Of a stretch of 13,001 nt of DNA, positions 6,586 to 13,001 are shown one piece after another. This DNA comes from Bradyrhizobium sp. CCH5-F6 (GTDB lineage: Bacteria > Pseudomonadota > Alphaproteobacteria > Rhizobiales > Xanthobacteraceae). Position numbers and translations under genes: made by a program. Under the pieces are notes generated by a model that was not told the DNA's origin, did no database searches, and worked only from the letters and a program-made list of their open reading frames with translations. The DNA lies in the NCBI RefSeq assembly GCF_001556045.1, contig NZ_LSIC01000082.1, positions 1 to 13,001 of the forward strand, written 5' to 3'. Each line of letters opens with the position of its first letter. The stretch's first letter is position 1.

Positions 6586-8238
6586 TCAGAAAATCTTGAC
6601 CGCGCTCTCCAGCGTCTTCCAGACACCCCATGCGAGCGGAATGCCGACGAAGGCCCAGAACAGCGCCGCCCTGGCGTCGAGCCCGCCAAAGCCGATGCCG
6701 TAGGAGCCGTGCGGTCCCGAGGCGGCTGCGCTGGCGCTCGCGGCCTGGAGCTTGGCGACGTCGGCATCGCTCATGTGCCACTTCGAATCGACGGGCTTGA
6801 TCAGGTAGTTGCAGATCAGGCCCGCGACCAGCATGGCGCAGAGGATGTACATGGTGGTGTTGTAGAGCTGGTCTCGGGGAACGCCGGCCGCGAGCTGGAA
6901 CTCACGAATGTAGTTCACCACGACCGGGCCGATGATGCCGGCGGTCGACCATGCCGTCAGCAGGCGTCCGTGGATGGCACCGACGAACTGGGTGCCGAAC
7001 ATGTCCGCGAGATAGGCCGGCACGGTGGCGAAGCCGCCCCCATACATCGACAGGATGATGCCGAAGCCGAGCACGAAGAGCAGCTTCGAGCCCATCGCCG
7101 CGAAGGTCGGGGCCAGCGCGTAGAGCACGATCCCGAGGATGAAGAACGTGTAGTAGGTGTTCTTGCGTCCGATCTTGTCCGACAGCGAGGCCCAGAAGAA
7201 CCGGCCGCCGATGTTGAACAGCGACAGCAGGCCGGCGAAGCCCGCGGCGATCGCCGCGATCTGCGCCTTCTGTCCGGCGTCGAGCTGGTTGAAGCCGACG
7301 TCGGGGAGGCCGATCAACTTGCCGGCGAAGATTTCCTGAAGCATCGGCGAGGCCATGCCGATCACGCCGATGCCGGCGGAGACGTTGAGGCAGAGCACCC
7401 ACCAGATCAGCCAGAACTGCGGTGTCTTGTGCGCGTCATTCAGGTGGACGTTTTTCTTGGAGATCATCGCATTGGCCTTGACCGGCGCCGTCCAGCCCTC
7501 GGGCTGCCAGCCGGCCGGCGGAATGCGATAGCGGAACGCGCCGATCATCATGAACACGAAGTAGATGACGCCCATCGCGACGAACGTCTCCCAGACGCCG
7601 ACCGAGCTCGGGCTCTTGAAGTAGTTCATCAGGAGATTCGCCAGCGGCGCGCCGATCATGGCACCGCCGCCAAAGCCCATGATGGCCATGCCGGTCGCCA
7701 TGCCGCGGCGATCCGGGAACCATTTCACCAGCGTCGACACCGGCGAGATATAGCCGAGGCCAAGACCGACGCCGCCGATCACACCCGAGCCCAGCCACAT
7801 CAGCCAGAGCTGGTGGGTGTAGATGCCGATCGCGCCGAGAAACAGGCCGCCGCACCAGCACAGAGCGGCGACGAAGCCGGCCTTGCGCGGACCGACCCGC
7901 TCGAGCCAGCCTCCCCAGATCGCGGCGGAGACGCCGAGCAGCACGAAGAACAGCGTGTACATCCAGCCCAGGCTGGCGACCTTCCAGTCGCAGCTCGTGG
8001 TGAACAGCTCCTGCCACAGCGACATGTCCGGACAGGCCTTCGGCGCCGTGATGCCGATCGCGCGCGACAGCGGCAGCCAGAACACCGAGAAGCCGTAGGC
8101 CATGCCGATGCACAGATGGATGCACAGCGCGGCGGGCGGCACCAGCCAGCGATTGAAGCCGGCCGTGGCGATCGTGCGTTCACGATCGAGGAAGCCGGAA
8201 GCACCAATCGGTGCAAGAACAGTATCGGCAGTCGTCAT
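6586..8238 (-). CDS. OFA-family MFS transporter (oxalate/formate antiporter-like) with fused C-terminal small-subunit-like segment
   Basis: This 550-residue inner-membrane protein has about twelve MFS helices. Visible features are FNRWLVPPAALCIHLCIGMAYGFSVF written across residues 28-53 (first helix), the loop-2/3 type motif GGWLERVGPRKAG (109-121), LGYISPVSTLVKWFPDRRGMA around 162-181 as seen in OxlT-like proteins, and GGRFFWASLSDKIGRKN (344-360) at the central repeat. With a formate dehydrogenase next door and no oxalate-degrading genes in view, formate is the likeliest substrate (inference). After helix 12 an Ala/Ser-rich linker (about 495-512) leads to an extra hydrophobic segment (525-540, with VGIPLAWGVW), resembling the separate small subunit that accompanies some OFA transporters. 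The ATG at 8238 is chosen because GGAGG (8251-8247) sits eight bases upstream; the ATG at 8244 is too close to it, and an in-frame ATG at 8292 adds an atypical N-terminus. Confidence 0.9.
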   Translation of the reverse strand: MTTADTVLAPIGASGFLDRERTIATAGFNRWLVPPAALCIHLCIGMAYGFSVFWLPLSRAIGITAPKACPDMSLWQELFTTSCDWKVASLGWMYTLFFVLLGVSAAIWGGWLERVGPRKAGFVAALCWCGGLFLGAIGIYTHQLWLMWLGSGVIGGVGLGLGYISPVSTLVKWFPDRRGMATGMAIMGFGGGAMIGAPLANLLMNYFKSPSSVGVWETFVAMGVIYFVFMMIGAFRYRIPPAGWQPEGWTAPVKANAMISKKNVHLNDAHKTPQFWLIWWVLCLNVSAGIGVIGMASPMLQEIFAGKLIGLPDVGFNQLDAGQKAQIAAIAAGFAGLLSLFNIGGRFFWASLSDKIGRKNTYYTFFILGIVLYALAPTFAAMGSKLLFVLGFGIILSMYGGGFATVPAYLADMFGTQFVGAIHGRLLTAWSTAGIIGPVVVNYIREFQLAAGVPRDQLYNTTMYILCAMLVAGLICNYLIKPVDSKWHMSDADVAKLQAASASAAASGPHGSYGIGFGGLDARAALFWAFVGIPLAWGVWKTLESAVKIF

Positions 8239-8460
8239 AAGCATTACCTCCCAAGCGCGGCCTTGCCGGCACGTCGGTTTGAGACCGGTCATGTGCGAGC
8301 TTGGTAGCCGCGCATGACAGGTCGGACTTCATGCCGAAGCGGAATCATCTGGTGCGCATCGCGTCACGTGCGCCGGGCAAGCTGCCGATCGCGGGTTGTC
8401 CCCTCGCAAAGCAGCGTTGCAGTGACGGCTATTGCGCCCTCATCCCCCCTCAACACCCTG
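8239..8460 (-). promoter_or_regulatory. Predicted 5' leader of the transporter message
   Basis: If transcription starts about 12 nt after the -12 element, the transporter message has a leader of about 220 nt. It contains a four-codon upstream frame, ATG AGG GCG CAA TAG, at about 8442-8428 preceded by a G-rich GAGGGGGG stretch, a small GACCGGTC palindrome (8283-8290), and the GGAGG ribosome binding site (8251-8247). No known riboswitch was recognised and no longer gene is convincing. The boundaries depend on the promoter call. Confidence 0.4.
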
Positions 8461-8470
8461 TCCTGAGATG

Positions 8471-8486
8471 AGCAACGCGCGTGCCA
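8471..8486 (-). promoter_or_regulatory. Sigma-54 (RpoN) -24/-12 promoter of the transporter gene, exact consensus
   Basis: The minus strand from 8486 to 8471 reads TGGCACGCGCGTTGCT, an exact match to TGGCACG-N4-TTGCW, with GG at -24 and GC at -12 in the correct spacing. The start is predicted near 8460. It lies in the intergenic region between the sensor kinase and the transporter and points at the transporter. RpoN promoters need an AAA+ activator, and one is encoded two genes upstream. Confidence 0.88.
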
Positions 8487-8538
8487 GAAGTCGCATCGTG
8501 ACGATTCAACGACTTCCCGCAACGCAACGCGCCGCGCC

Positions 8539-8574
8539 GGACAGAATGTCCTGGAAGCCTCGGACAAAATGTCC
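8539..8574. promoter_or_regulatory. Tandem 13-bp palindromes, probable upstream activator sites
   Basis: GGACA-GAA-TGTCC (8539-8551) and GGACA-AAA-TGTCC (8562-8574) are perfect 5-bp-arm inverted repeats with centres 23 bp apart, about two helical turns, so two activator dimers would bind the same face. They lie about 85 and 108 bp upstream of the predicted start of the sigma-54 transcript, the usual place for enhancer-binding-protein sites. The right-hand site ends two bases before the sensor kinase stop codon. The likely binder is the sigma-54 response regulator encoded at 10594-12138 (inference). No convincing IHF site was seen between these sites and the promoter. Confidence 0.78.
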
Positions 8575-8576
8575 AA

Positions 8577-10601
8577 TCAGGACGCTTCGGGCAGCCACAC
8601 CGTGAATGTACTTCCGGAGCCGACGCGGCTTTCGGCCGTGATCTGTCCGCCCTGGCGCTCGATCAGCGTCTGGCTGATGGAGAGGCCCAGACCGGTGCCT
8701 TGCCGCCGCTTCGTGGTGTAGAAGGGATCGAATATCTTTTCGATTACCTCAGTGCTCATGCCGATGCCGGTGTCGGCGACCTCGATGGCGACGCCTCGAT
8801 GCCCGTCGCGCTCGGCATCGAAGGAGCGGAGCGTCAGGGTTCCGCCGTCCGGCATGGCGTGTATCGCGTTGACGATGAGATTGACCAGAACTTGCTGCAG
8901 CTCGTTGCGGTTCATCAGCACGAGCCGGTTGGCGCGGTCGTCCCTGACCACGGCGATCTCGGTCTTGTTCAGAAGATGCTGCACCAGCGGCAGGCAGTCG
9001 GAGATGACGCTGGTCGGCGCATGGCGCTCGACATAGCCGGCATATTCCTCCGGCCTCGCGAACTGCAACAGCTTGGTCACGATCTGGCTGATGCGGTGAA
9101 TCTGCTCGTCGAGCAGGCGAAACTCGACCTTGGCCTTGTCGGCATCGGCCCCGAACACGCTGCGGATGACGTCGAGATTGCCCTGCATCACCGCGATCGG
9201 ATTGTTGATCTCGTGCGCAACGCCGGCGGTGATCTCGCCGATCGCAGCCAGCTTCTCGGACATGATGAGCTGCTTGGTAGTTGCCTCGAGCTTGAGATTG
9301 GCGTGCTCGAGGTCCCTCGTGCGCTCCCGCACGCGGACGTTCAGTTCCTCATTCCATTCCCGGAGCTGCCGGTCGCGTTCCTGGATCTGGTCGAGCAGGC
9401 TGTCGAGATGAACCGCGACGCGGCCGATCTCGTCACCCAGCACCGGCATCCTGGTGCGGGCGGAGAGGTTCCCGCGCTCCACCTCGGTGATCGTCGCCGT
9501 GACGCGCTCCAGCGGCATGAAGATGGAGCTCGCCCAGCGCAGGAAGATCGGCACGGTCGCGCCGGTGATGATGATGAACGCCGCGATGATGATCACCAAT
9601 GTCTGGTATTTGGCTTCGCTGAAAGGCTTCTCCAGGAAGCCGACATAGAGCATGCCGACCCGTTTGCCATAACTGTCGACCAGCGGCTCGTAGGCGGAAA
9701 TGTACCAGTCATTGACCACGAAGGCGCTGTCGAGCCATGTGCGCCCCTCGCCCAGCACGGCCGAGCGCACCGCCGCCGACACGCGCGTACCGAGCGCGCG
9801 CCGTCCCTCGAACAGGCGCACGTTGGTGGATATCCGCACGTCGTCCAGGAACAGCGTGGCGGTGCCCTGGCTGCCCTCCGGCAGGCTCGCCGCGCGATAG
9901 ACGAGATCGTTGATCGTGTCGATGAATTCCAGATTCTGGTTGAGCAGCGTGCCGCCGACCAGCGCAGCGGCGCCACCGTCGGGCAGCATCGCCCGACTCG
10001 CCGCATGCACGACCATGCCGCGCGTCTCCGTGCTGCGGTCGGTCGGCACCGCGTTCGGGGTCGGCACGAGGTCCAATCGCGCGCGCTCGGCCAGGGCCAG
10101 CGAAATTGCGGCGAGCTCGTCATTGCCGAAGATGTCGATGCCCGTCGCAGGGACTTGGCCCGACAGCGCCGACACGATGATCGGCCAGTCGCTTCTCGGA
10201 CGACGCTGCAACGGCGGCGATGAGGCAAGGACGTCGCCGCGACTGTTGGTCAGATACAGGAAATCGAGACCGATCTCCTTGCGGGTCTCCTCGAGCAGAT
10301 CCCGCAGGGTGCCGCGCGCATCCGGCGCCAGCACTTCCTGGAAGCGGGCCGACAGGCTGAGCGCCCGGATCTGGACGCCGGTCTTGTCCAGGATGCGGGC
10401 GAGATATTGGTGGGCGATGGTGAGATCGCCGTTCACCTTGGAGATCAGGGTCGCGTCGAATTTCGCGTTCCAGCGATAGATCGCAACGCCGAGCAGGAGC
10501 GGCAGGATGACCAGCATCGGCAGCAACGCGATCGCGAGCAACCGGAAGCGGACGGAGCGTCCCCGCACGGGCTCGTCGCTGCGGCCGGCAGCATCAGACA
10601 T
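8577..10601 (-). CDS. Sensor histidine kinase with periplasmic Cache-like domain (NtrB/DctB-like kinase core)
   Basis: This 674-residue membrane kinase has a first membrane helix (about 20-42), a periplasmic sensor region (about 45-330) that looks like a Cache domain (WYISAYEPLVDSYG and VGMLYVGF at about 299-322), a second helix (about 335-354), a HAMP linker (about 355-410), a coiled coil (about 410-450) and the kinase core. The phospho-acceptor is H463 in GEITAGVAHEINNPIAVMQG. N-box (NLIVNAI, 574-580), G1 (ADTGIGMS), F-box (IFDPFYTTK) and G2 (GTGLGLSIS, 635-643) are intact, so it should be active. The H-box form is that of kinases paired with sigma-54 activators. The ATG at 10601 overlaps the regulator's stop by 8 nt, which favours coupled translation and identifies the partner; the open frame extends to 10676 inside the regulator gene. 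The ligand is unknown; formate or another small acid is a guess from context. Confidence 0.92.
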   Translation of the reverse strand: MSDAAGRSDEPVRGRSVRFRLLAIALLPMLVILPLLLGVAIYRWNAKFDATLISKVNGDLTIAHQYLARILDKTGVQIRALSLSARFQEVLAPDARGTLRDLLEETRKEIGLDFLYLTNSRGDVLASSPPLQRRPRSDWPIIVSALSGQVPATGIDIFGNDELAAISLALAERARLDLVPTPNAVPTDRSTETRGMVVHAASRAMLPDGGAAALVGGTLLNQNLEFIDTINDLVYRAASLPEGSQGTATLFLDDVRISTNVRLFEGRRALGTRVSAAVRSAVLGEGRTWLDSAFVVNDWYISAYEPLVDSYGKRVGMLYVGFLEKPFSEAKYQTLVIIIAAFIIITGATVPIFLRWASSIFMPLERVTATITEVERGNLSARTRMPVLGDEIGRVAVHLDSLLDQIQERDRQLREWNEELNVRVRERTRDLEHANLKLEATTKQLIMSEKLAAIGEITAGVAHEINNPIAVMQGNLDVIRSVFGADADKAKVEFRLLDEQIHRISQIVTKLLQFARPEEYAGYVERHAPTSVISDCLPLVQHLLNKTEIAVVRDDRANRLVLMNRNELQQVLVNLIVNAIHAMPDGGTLTLRSFDAERDGHRGVAIEVADTGIGMSTEVIEKIFDPFYTTKRRQGTGLGLSISQTLIERQGGQITAESRVGSGSTFTVWLPEAS

Positions 10602-12138
10602 CCCACAACGCGCATTTGCGGTCGATGGTCTTGCGCGAGATACCGAGGCGCCGAGCCGCCTCCTCGCGGTTGCCATTGACCTCCTTCAGCACGCCGAGAA
10701 TGTGACGGCGCTCCAGCTCCGCGAGACTGTCGGCGGGCGCCGACTGACCGTCGTTGCGGGGACCGGCGAAATCGTCGGGGAAGGCACCGAGGATCAGCGT
10801 GCGCTCGATCAAGTTGCGAAGCTCGCGCACATTGCCCGGCCAGTCATAACTTGCGAGCGCCGCCCGCACCGAGGCGTCGATCGGCACCGGCGGCATGCCG
10901 AGCTGAACCGACAGCTTGCTCATGAAGATGGTGGCAAGCTCCTGCACGTCGTCGCCGCGATCCTTCAGGAGCGGCAGGCGGATCTGCATCACGTTGAGCC
11001 GGTAGAACAGATCGGCTCGGAAACGGCCCCTCTCGACCTCCTTCTGAAGCTCGGCGTTGGTTGCGAAGATGAAGCGCAGGTCGACCGGAACTTCACGCTC
11101 GGAGCCGACCGGACGGACGCGGCGGTCTTCGAGCACGCGGAGCAGCTTGCTCTGCATCGGCAGCGGCAGCTCCCCGATCTCGTCCAGGAACAGCGTGCCG
11201 CCATGCGCGTACAGGAACAAGCCTTCGCGCCCCGAATCGGCACCGGTGAAGGCGCCCTTGATGTGTCCGAACAGCTCGGCCTCGATCATGTCGGGCGGGA
11301 TCGCCGCGCAATTCACGGGCACGAAGGGCTTGTCGGCGCGATCGGACAGCGAATGGATCGAGCGCGCTGCCACTTCCTTGCCGGTGCCGGATTCACCGGT
11401 GAGGAGAATCGAGGTCGGCAGGCGCGCGACGCGCGCGATGGTCTCACGTACGCGCAGCGTCGCTGCCGATTGTCCGATCAGATTGTCGCGCAGAAAGGTG
11501 CGGTCGGACGAGGCCCGCAGAGCGTAGCGCAGGACATAATTCTCGCGCTGGAGGCGGACACGGTCGAGGCATCGCGCCACCGCGTTGAGGATCTGGTTGG
11601 AGCGGAACGGCTTGAGCACGAAATCGGCCGCACCGGCGCGCAAGGCCTGGATCGCGGTGTCGAGGTCGGCATAGGCGGTGATCAGGATGGCATCGGCGAA
11701 AAAGCCGACGGCGCGCTGCTCGGCGAGCCAATCGACGCCGTTCTTGCCCGGCATGATGTTGTCGAGAATGACGACGTCATAGCGGTTGGAGTCGAGCTTG
11801 CGCGAGGCCTGGTCGGTATCGGCCGCCTCGTCCACCAGCTTGCAGCGCGGCGCGAGCGTGCGCACCAGGAAATTGCGCATGCCCGGCTCGTCATCGACGA
11901 TCAGGATGGAAGCCTGCGCCAGCGCGCTGAACTCCGGCCCTGCAGCCGCCTTGCCGAGCTTGACGGCAGGCTCGCGGCCCACTGCAGGACTTGCGGCCCT
12001 CGATGTTGAGAAAGTCATCTCCGATGTCTTAGGTTTGAGATCATCCACCGCAGTAATCGGCGCCTTTCGCATTGCAGCGAAGCTCCGGCCGTTTCCCCCT
12101 GCGGGCGCAGCATAGTCAAACGTCGCCGCCGTGAACAT
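10594..12138 (-). CDS. Sigma-54-dependent response regulator (NtrC family)
   Basis: This 514-residue regulator has a receiver domain (about 76-195) with acidic pocket D82/D83, phospho-acceptor D126 (ILDNIMPG) and K176 (LKPF). The AAA+ sigma-54 activator domain (about 218-455) has Walker A GESGTGKE (248-255), the sigma-54-contacting GAFTGA loop (295-300), Walker B GGTLFLDEIGEL (313-324) and the WPGNVRELRNL motif (433-443). A Fis-type helix-turn-helix ends the protein (489-510). All parts needed for activation are present. The start is uncertain. The ATG at 12138 lies 8 nt after the TusA-like stop with AAAGG just before it, but leaves about 75 low-complexity residues ahead of the receiver domain; ATG at 12072 (GGAG, ten bases upstream) or 12018 would shorten this. 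It is probably cotranscribed with the kinase and likely acts on the sigma-54 promoters in this window. Confidence 0.93.
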   Translation of the reverse strand: MFTAATFDYAAPAGGNGRSFAAMRKAPITAVDDLKPKTSEMTFSTSRAASPAVGREPAVKLGKAAAGPEFSALAQASILIVDDEPGMRNFLVRTLAPRCKLVDEAADTDQASRKLDSNRYDVVILDNIMPGKNGVDWLAEQRAVGFFADAILITAYADLDTAIQALRAGAADFVLKPFRSNQILNAVARCLDRVRLQRENYVLRYALRASSDRTFLRDNLIGQSAATLRVRETIARVARLPTSILLTGESGTGKEVAARSIHSLSDRADKPFVPVNCAAIPPDMIEAELFGHIKGAFTGADSGREGLFLYAHGGTLFLDEIGELPLPMQSKLLRVLEDRRVRPVGSEREVPVDLRFIFATNAELQKEVERGRFRADLFYRLNVMQIRLPLLKDRGDDVQELATIFMSKLSVQLGMPPVPIDASVRAALASYDWPGNVRELRNLIERTLILGAFPDDFAGPRNDGQSAPADSLAELERRHILGVLKEVNGNREEAARRLGISRKTIDRKCALWDV

Positions 12139-12146
12139 TCGCCTTT

Positions 12147-12380
12147 CTACGGGGCGCCGCTCTTTTCGACCAGGAACACGATGCGCGCCTCGTTGCGCTC
12201 GGTGATCTCGACCTTGTCGCCGGTCTCGCGGATCAGGTTCGGAATGTCAATCACCGACAGGGGATCGGTGCAGTGAACCTCGAGCTGGTCGCCCGGCTGC
12301 AAAGGCTTGAGCGCCTTGCGCGTCTTCAGGGCGGGCAGCGGGCATTTCAGCCCGGTGAGATCGAGCATCGTTCTGGTCAT
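12147..12380 (-). CDS. TusA/SirA-like sulfur carrier protein
   Basis: This 77-residue protein matches the TusA/SirA/YeeD fold in size and pattern: LDLTGLKCPLPALKTRKAL near the N-terminus holds the CPxP motif with the sulfur-carrying cysteine C13, and DQLEVHCTDPLSVIDIP (31-47) is the typical second half. Family members relay persulfide sulfur for tRNA thiolation, sulfur oxidation or molybdenum cofactor chemistry. Between moeA and a formate dehydrogenase cluster, a role in sulfur supply for the cofactor or for FdhD-type activation is plausible but inferred; no fdhD is visible. The ATG at 12380 gives the normal family start (an ATG at 12368 is a slightly shorter alternative). The open frame continues upstream to 12653 but there overlaps moeA and has the composition of a shadow frame. 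It is 46 nt from moeA and 8 nt from the regulator's first ATG, so one transcript is likely. Confidence 0.9.
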   Translation of the reverse strand: MTRTMLDLTGLKCPLPALKTRKALKPLQPGDQLEVHCTDPLSVIDIPNLIRETGDKVEITERNEARIVFLVEKSGAP

Positions 12381-12426
12381 GGCCGCAACATGGCGGGACC
12401 AATCGATCGCGTCAACGCAAAGGCGC

Positions 12427-13001
12427 CTAGAGCAGATCGGCGTAGGACAGGAAGCCGACGTCCTGCCCCGGCTCGACATTGGTGATGTCCTCGCCGAGCT
12501 CGACGAGGCCGTCAGTCTCGACCAGCGAGGACAGCAGCCCGGCCCCCTCGCGCGGGAACTTGATCGCCTCGAGCGCACCGTCCTGCGCGCGCCGCAGGGA
12601 AGCGCGCACATATTCGCGCCGCCCGGCCTTCTTCCTGTAGGCAAACGCCGCACGCAACGGGATGGGCGTCAGCGGCTCCGGCAGGCCACCCGCCAGCGCC
12701 AACACCGTCGGCCGCACCACATGGACGAACGTCACGAAGCTCGCGACGGGATTACCGGGCAATCCGATCAGCGGCGTGCCGCCGATGATGCCCATCGCCA
12801 CGGGACGGCCGGGCTTGATCGCCATCCGCCACAGCACCAGCGAGCCGATGCTCTCGACCGCGGCCTTGACGTGATCCTCCTCTCCGGTCGAGACGCCGCC
12901 GGTGGTGAGGATCAGATCATGGTCGCCTGCAACCTGCTTCAGGCCGCTTGCAAGCGACGTCCGCTCGTCGCGCAGAACGCCGAGATCGCTGACCTCGCAG
13001 C
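12427..13001 (-). CDS. moeA: Molybdopterin molybdotransferase MoeA, C-terminal part (5' end beyond window)
   Basis: The last 190 residues of a MoeA protein are visible; the frame is open to the window edge and the start lies outside. MoeA inserts molybdate (or tungstate) into adenylylated molybdopterin, a cofactor step that formate dehydrogenase requires. The MoCF-type motif TTGGVSTGEEDHVK is coded at about 12895-12936, followed by LVLWRMAIKPGRPVAMG and GTPLIGLPGNPVASFVTF, which are MoeA hallmarks, then the beta-barrel C-terminal domain (with REYVRASLRR) ending at 12427. Roughly half of a typical 400-residue MoeA is shown. Its position upstream of the TusA-like gene and the two-component system, on the same strand with a 46-nt gap, suggests cotranscription. 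It may be the general cellular moeA rather than a dedicated copy. Confidence 0.93.
   Translation of the reverse strand, partial: CEVSDLGVLRDERTSLASGLKQVAGDHDLILTTGGVSTGEEDHVKAAVESIGSLVLWRMAIKPGRPVAMGIIGGTPLIGLPGNPVASFVTFVHVVRPTVLALAGGLPEPLTPIPLRAAFAYRKKAGRREYVRASLRRAQDGALEAIKFPREGAGLLSSLVETDGLVELGEDITNVEPGQDVGFLSYADLL

Noticed and set aside
6586..8238. Oxalate catabolic locus
   Set aside because: The transporter family includes oxalate/formate exchangers, but no oxalyl-CoA decarboxylase or formyl-CoA transferase gene is present, whereas formate dehydrogenase is.
6709..8307. 532-residue open frame on the plus strand
   Set aside because: Antisense to the MFS transporter; its composition is Asp/Arg/His/Ala-rich with no domain.
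8700..10223. 507-residue open frame on the plus strand
   Set aside because: Antisense to the sensor kinase with intact kinase motifs; no recognisable protein.
10507..12009. 500-residue open frame on the plus strand
   Set aside because: Antisense to the sigma-54 regulator; shadow frame composition.
12381..12653. N-terminal extension of the TusA-like frame
   Set aside because: It overlaps moeA in another frame and reads as an Arg/Ser-rich shadow; the family starts at the ATG at 12380.
1..13001. tRNA, rRNA, CRISPR array, insertion sequence or prophage
   Set aside because: No cloverleaf, regularly spaced repeat array, transposase or phage gene was seen on either strand.

Overview
The window reads as chromosome of a high-GC alphaproteobacterium, most likely Bradyrhizobium or a close relative (Nitrobacteraceae). 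That rests on base composition, on the style of the proteins, and on intergenic repeat fragments that resemble ones remembered from Bradyrhizobium; no database search was possible. All nine convincing genes lie on the minus strand, so transcription runs from right to left. The long plus-strand open frames are shadows of these genes.

Right to left the order is: the 3' part of moeA (cut by the window edge), a TusA/SirA-like sulfurtransferase, a sigma-54-dependent response regulator, its Cache-type sensor histidine kinase (8-nt overlap with the regulator), a 338-nt intergenic region, an oxalate/formate-type MFS transporter, a 280-nt intergenic region, a fused NuoE-NuoF-type formate dehydrogenase beta subunit, the large molybdo/tungsto formate dehydrogenase alpha subunit (ATGA overlap), a 137-nt repeat-bearing spacer, a YbaK-type Cys-tRNA deacylase and a HupE/UreJ-type membrane protein.

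The central part (about 1834-13001) looks like a self-contained formate module. It holds a probable formate carrier, an NAD-linked two-subunit formate dehydrogenase like Methylobacterium extorquens FDH1, cofactor and sulfur supply (MoeA, TusA-like), and a two-component system whose output needs RpoN. The DNA supports this link. The transporter is preceded by an exact -24/-12 sigma-54 promoter (TGGCACG-N4-TTGCT), and about 85 and 108 bp upstream of its predicted start lie two 13-bp GGACA-N3-TGTCC palindromes spaced 23 bp apart, the geometry of enhancer-binding-protein sites. A weaker sigma-54-like element sits about 30 nt before the dehydrogenase operon. The proposed circuit (periplasmic ligand, kinase, sigma-54 activator, transporter and dehydrogenase) is inference, and the ligand is unknown.

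Other points of note are a perfect 17-bp-arm inverted repeat and a nested hairpin between the transporter and the dehydrogenase genes, a probable fusion of a small MFS-associated membrane subunit to the transporter's C-terminus, and the absence from the alpha subunit of the extra His-Cys3 cluster motif found in many FdsA/NuoG relatives. No tRNA, rRNA, CRISPR array, insertion sequence or prophage gene was seen.
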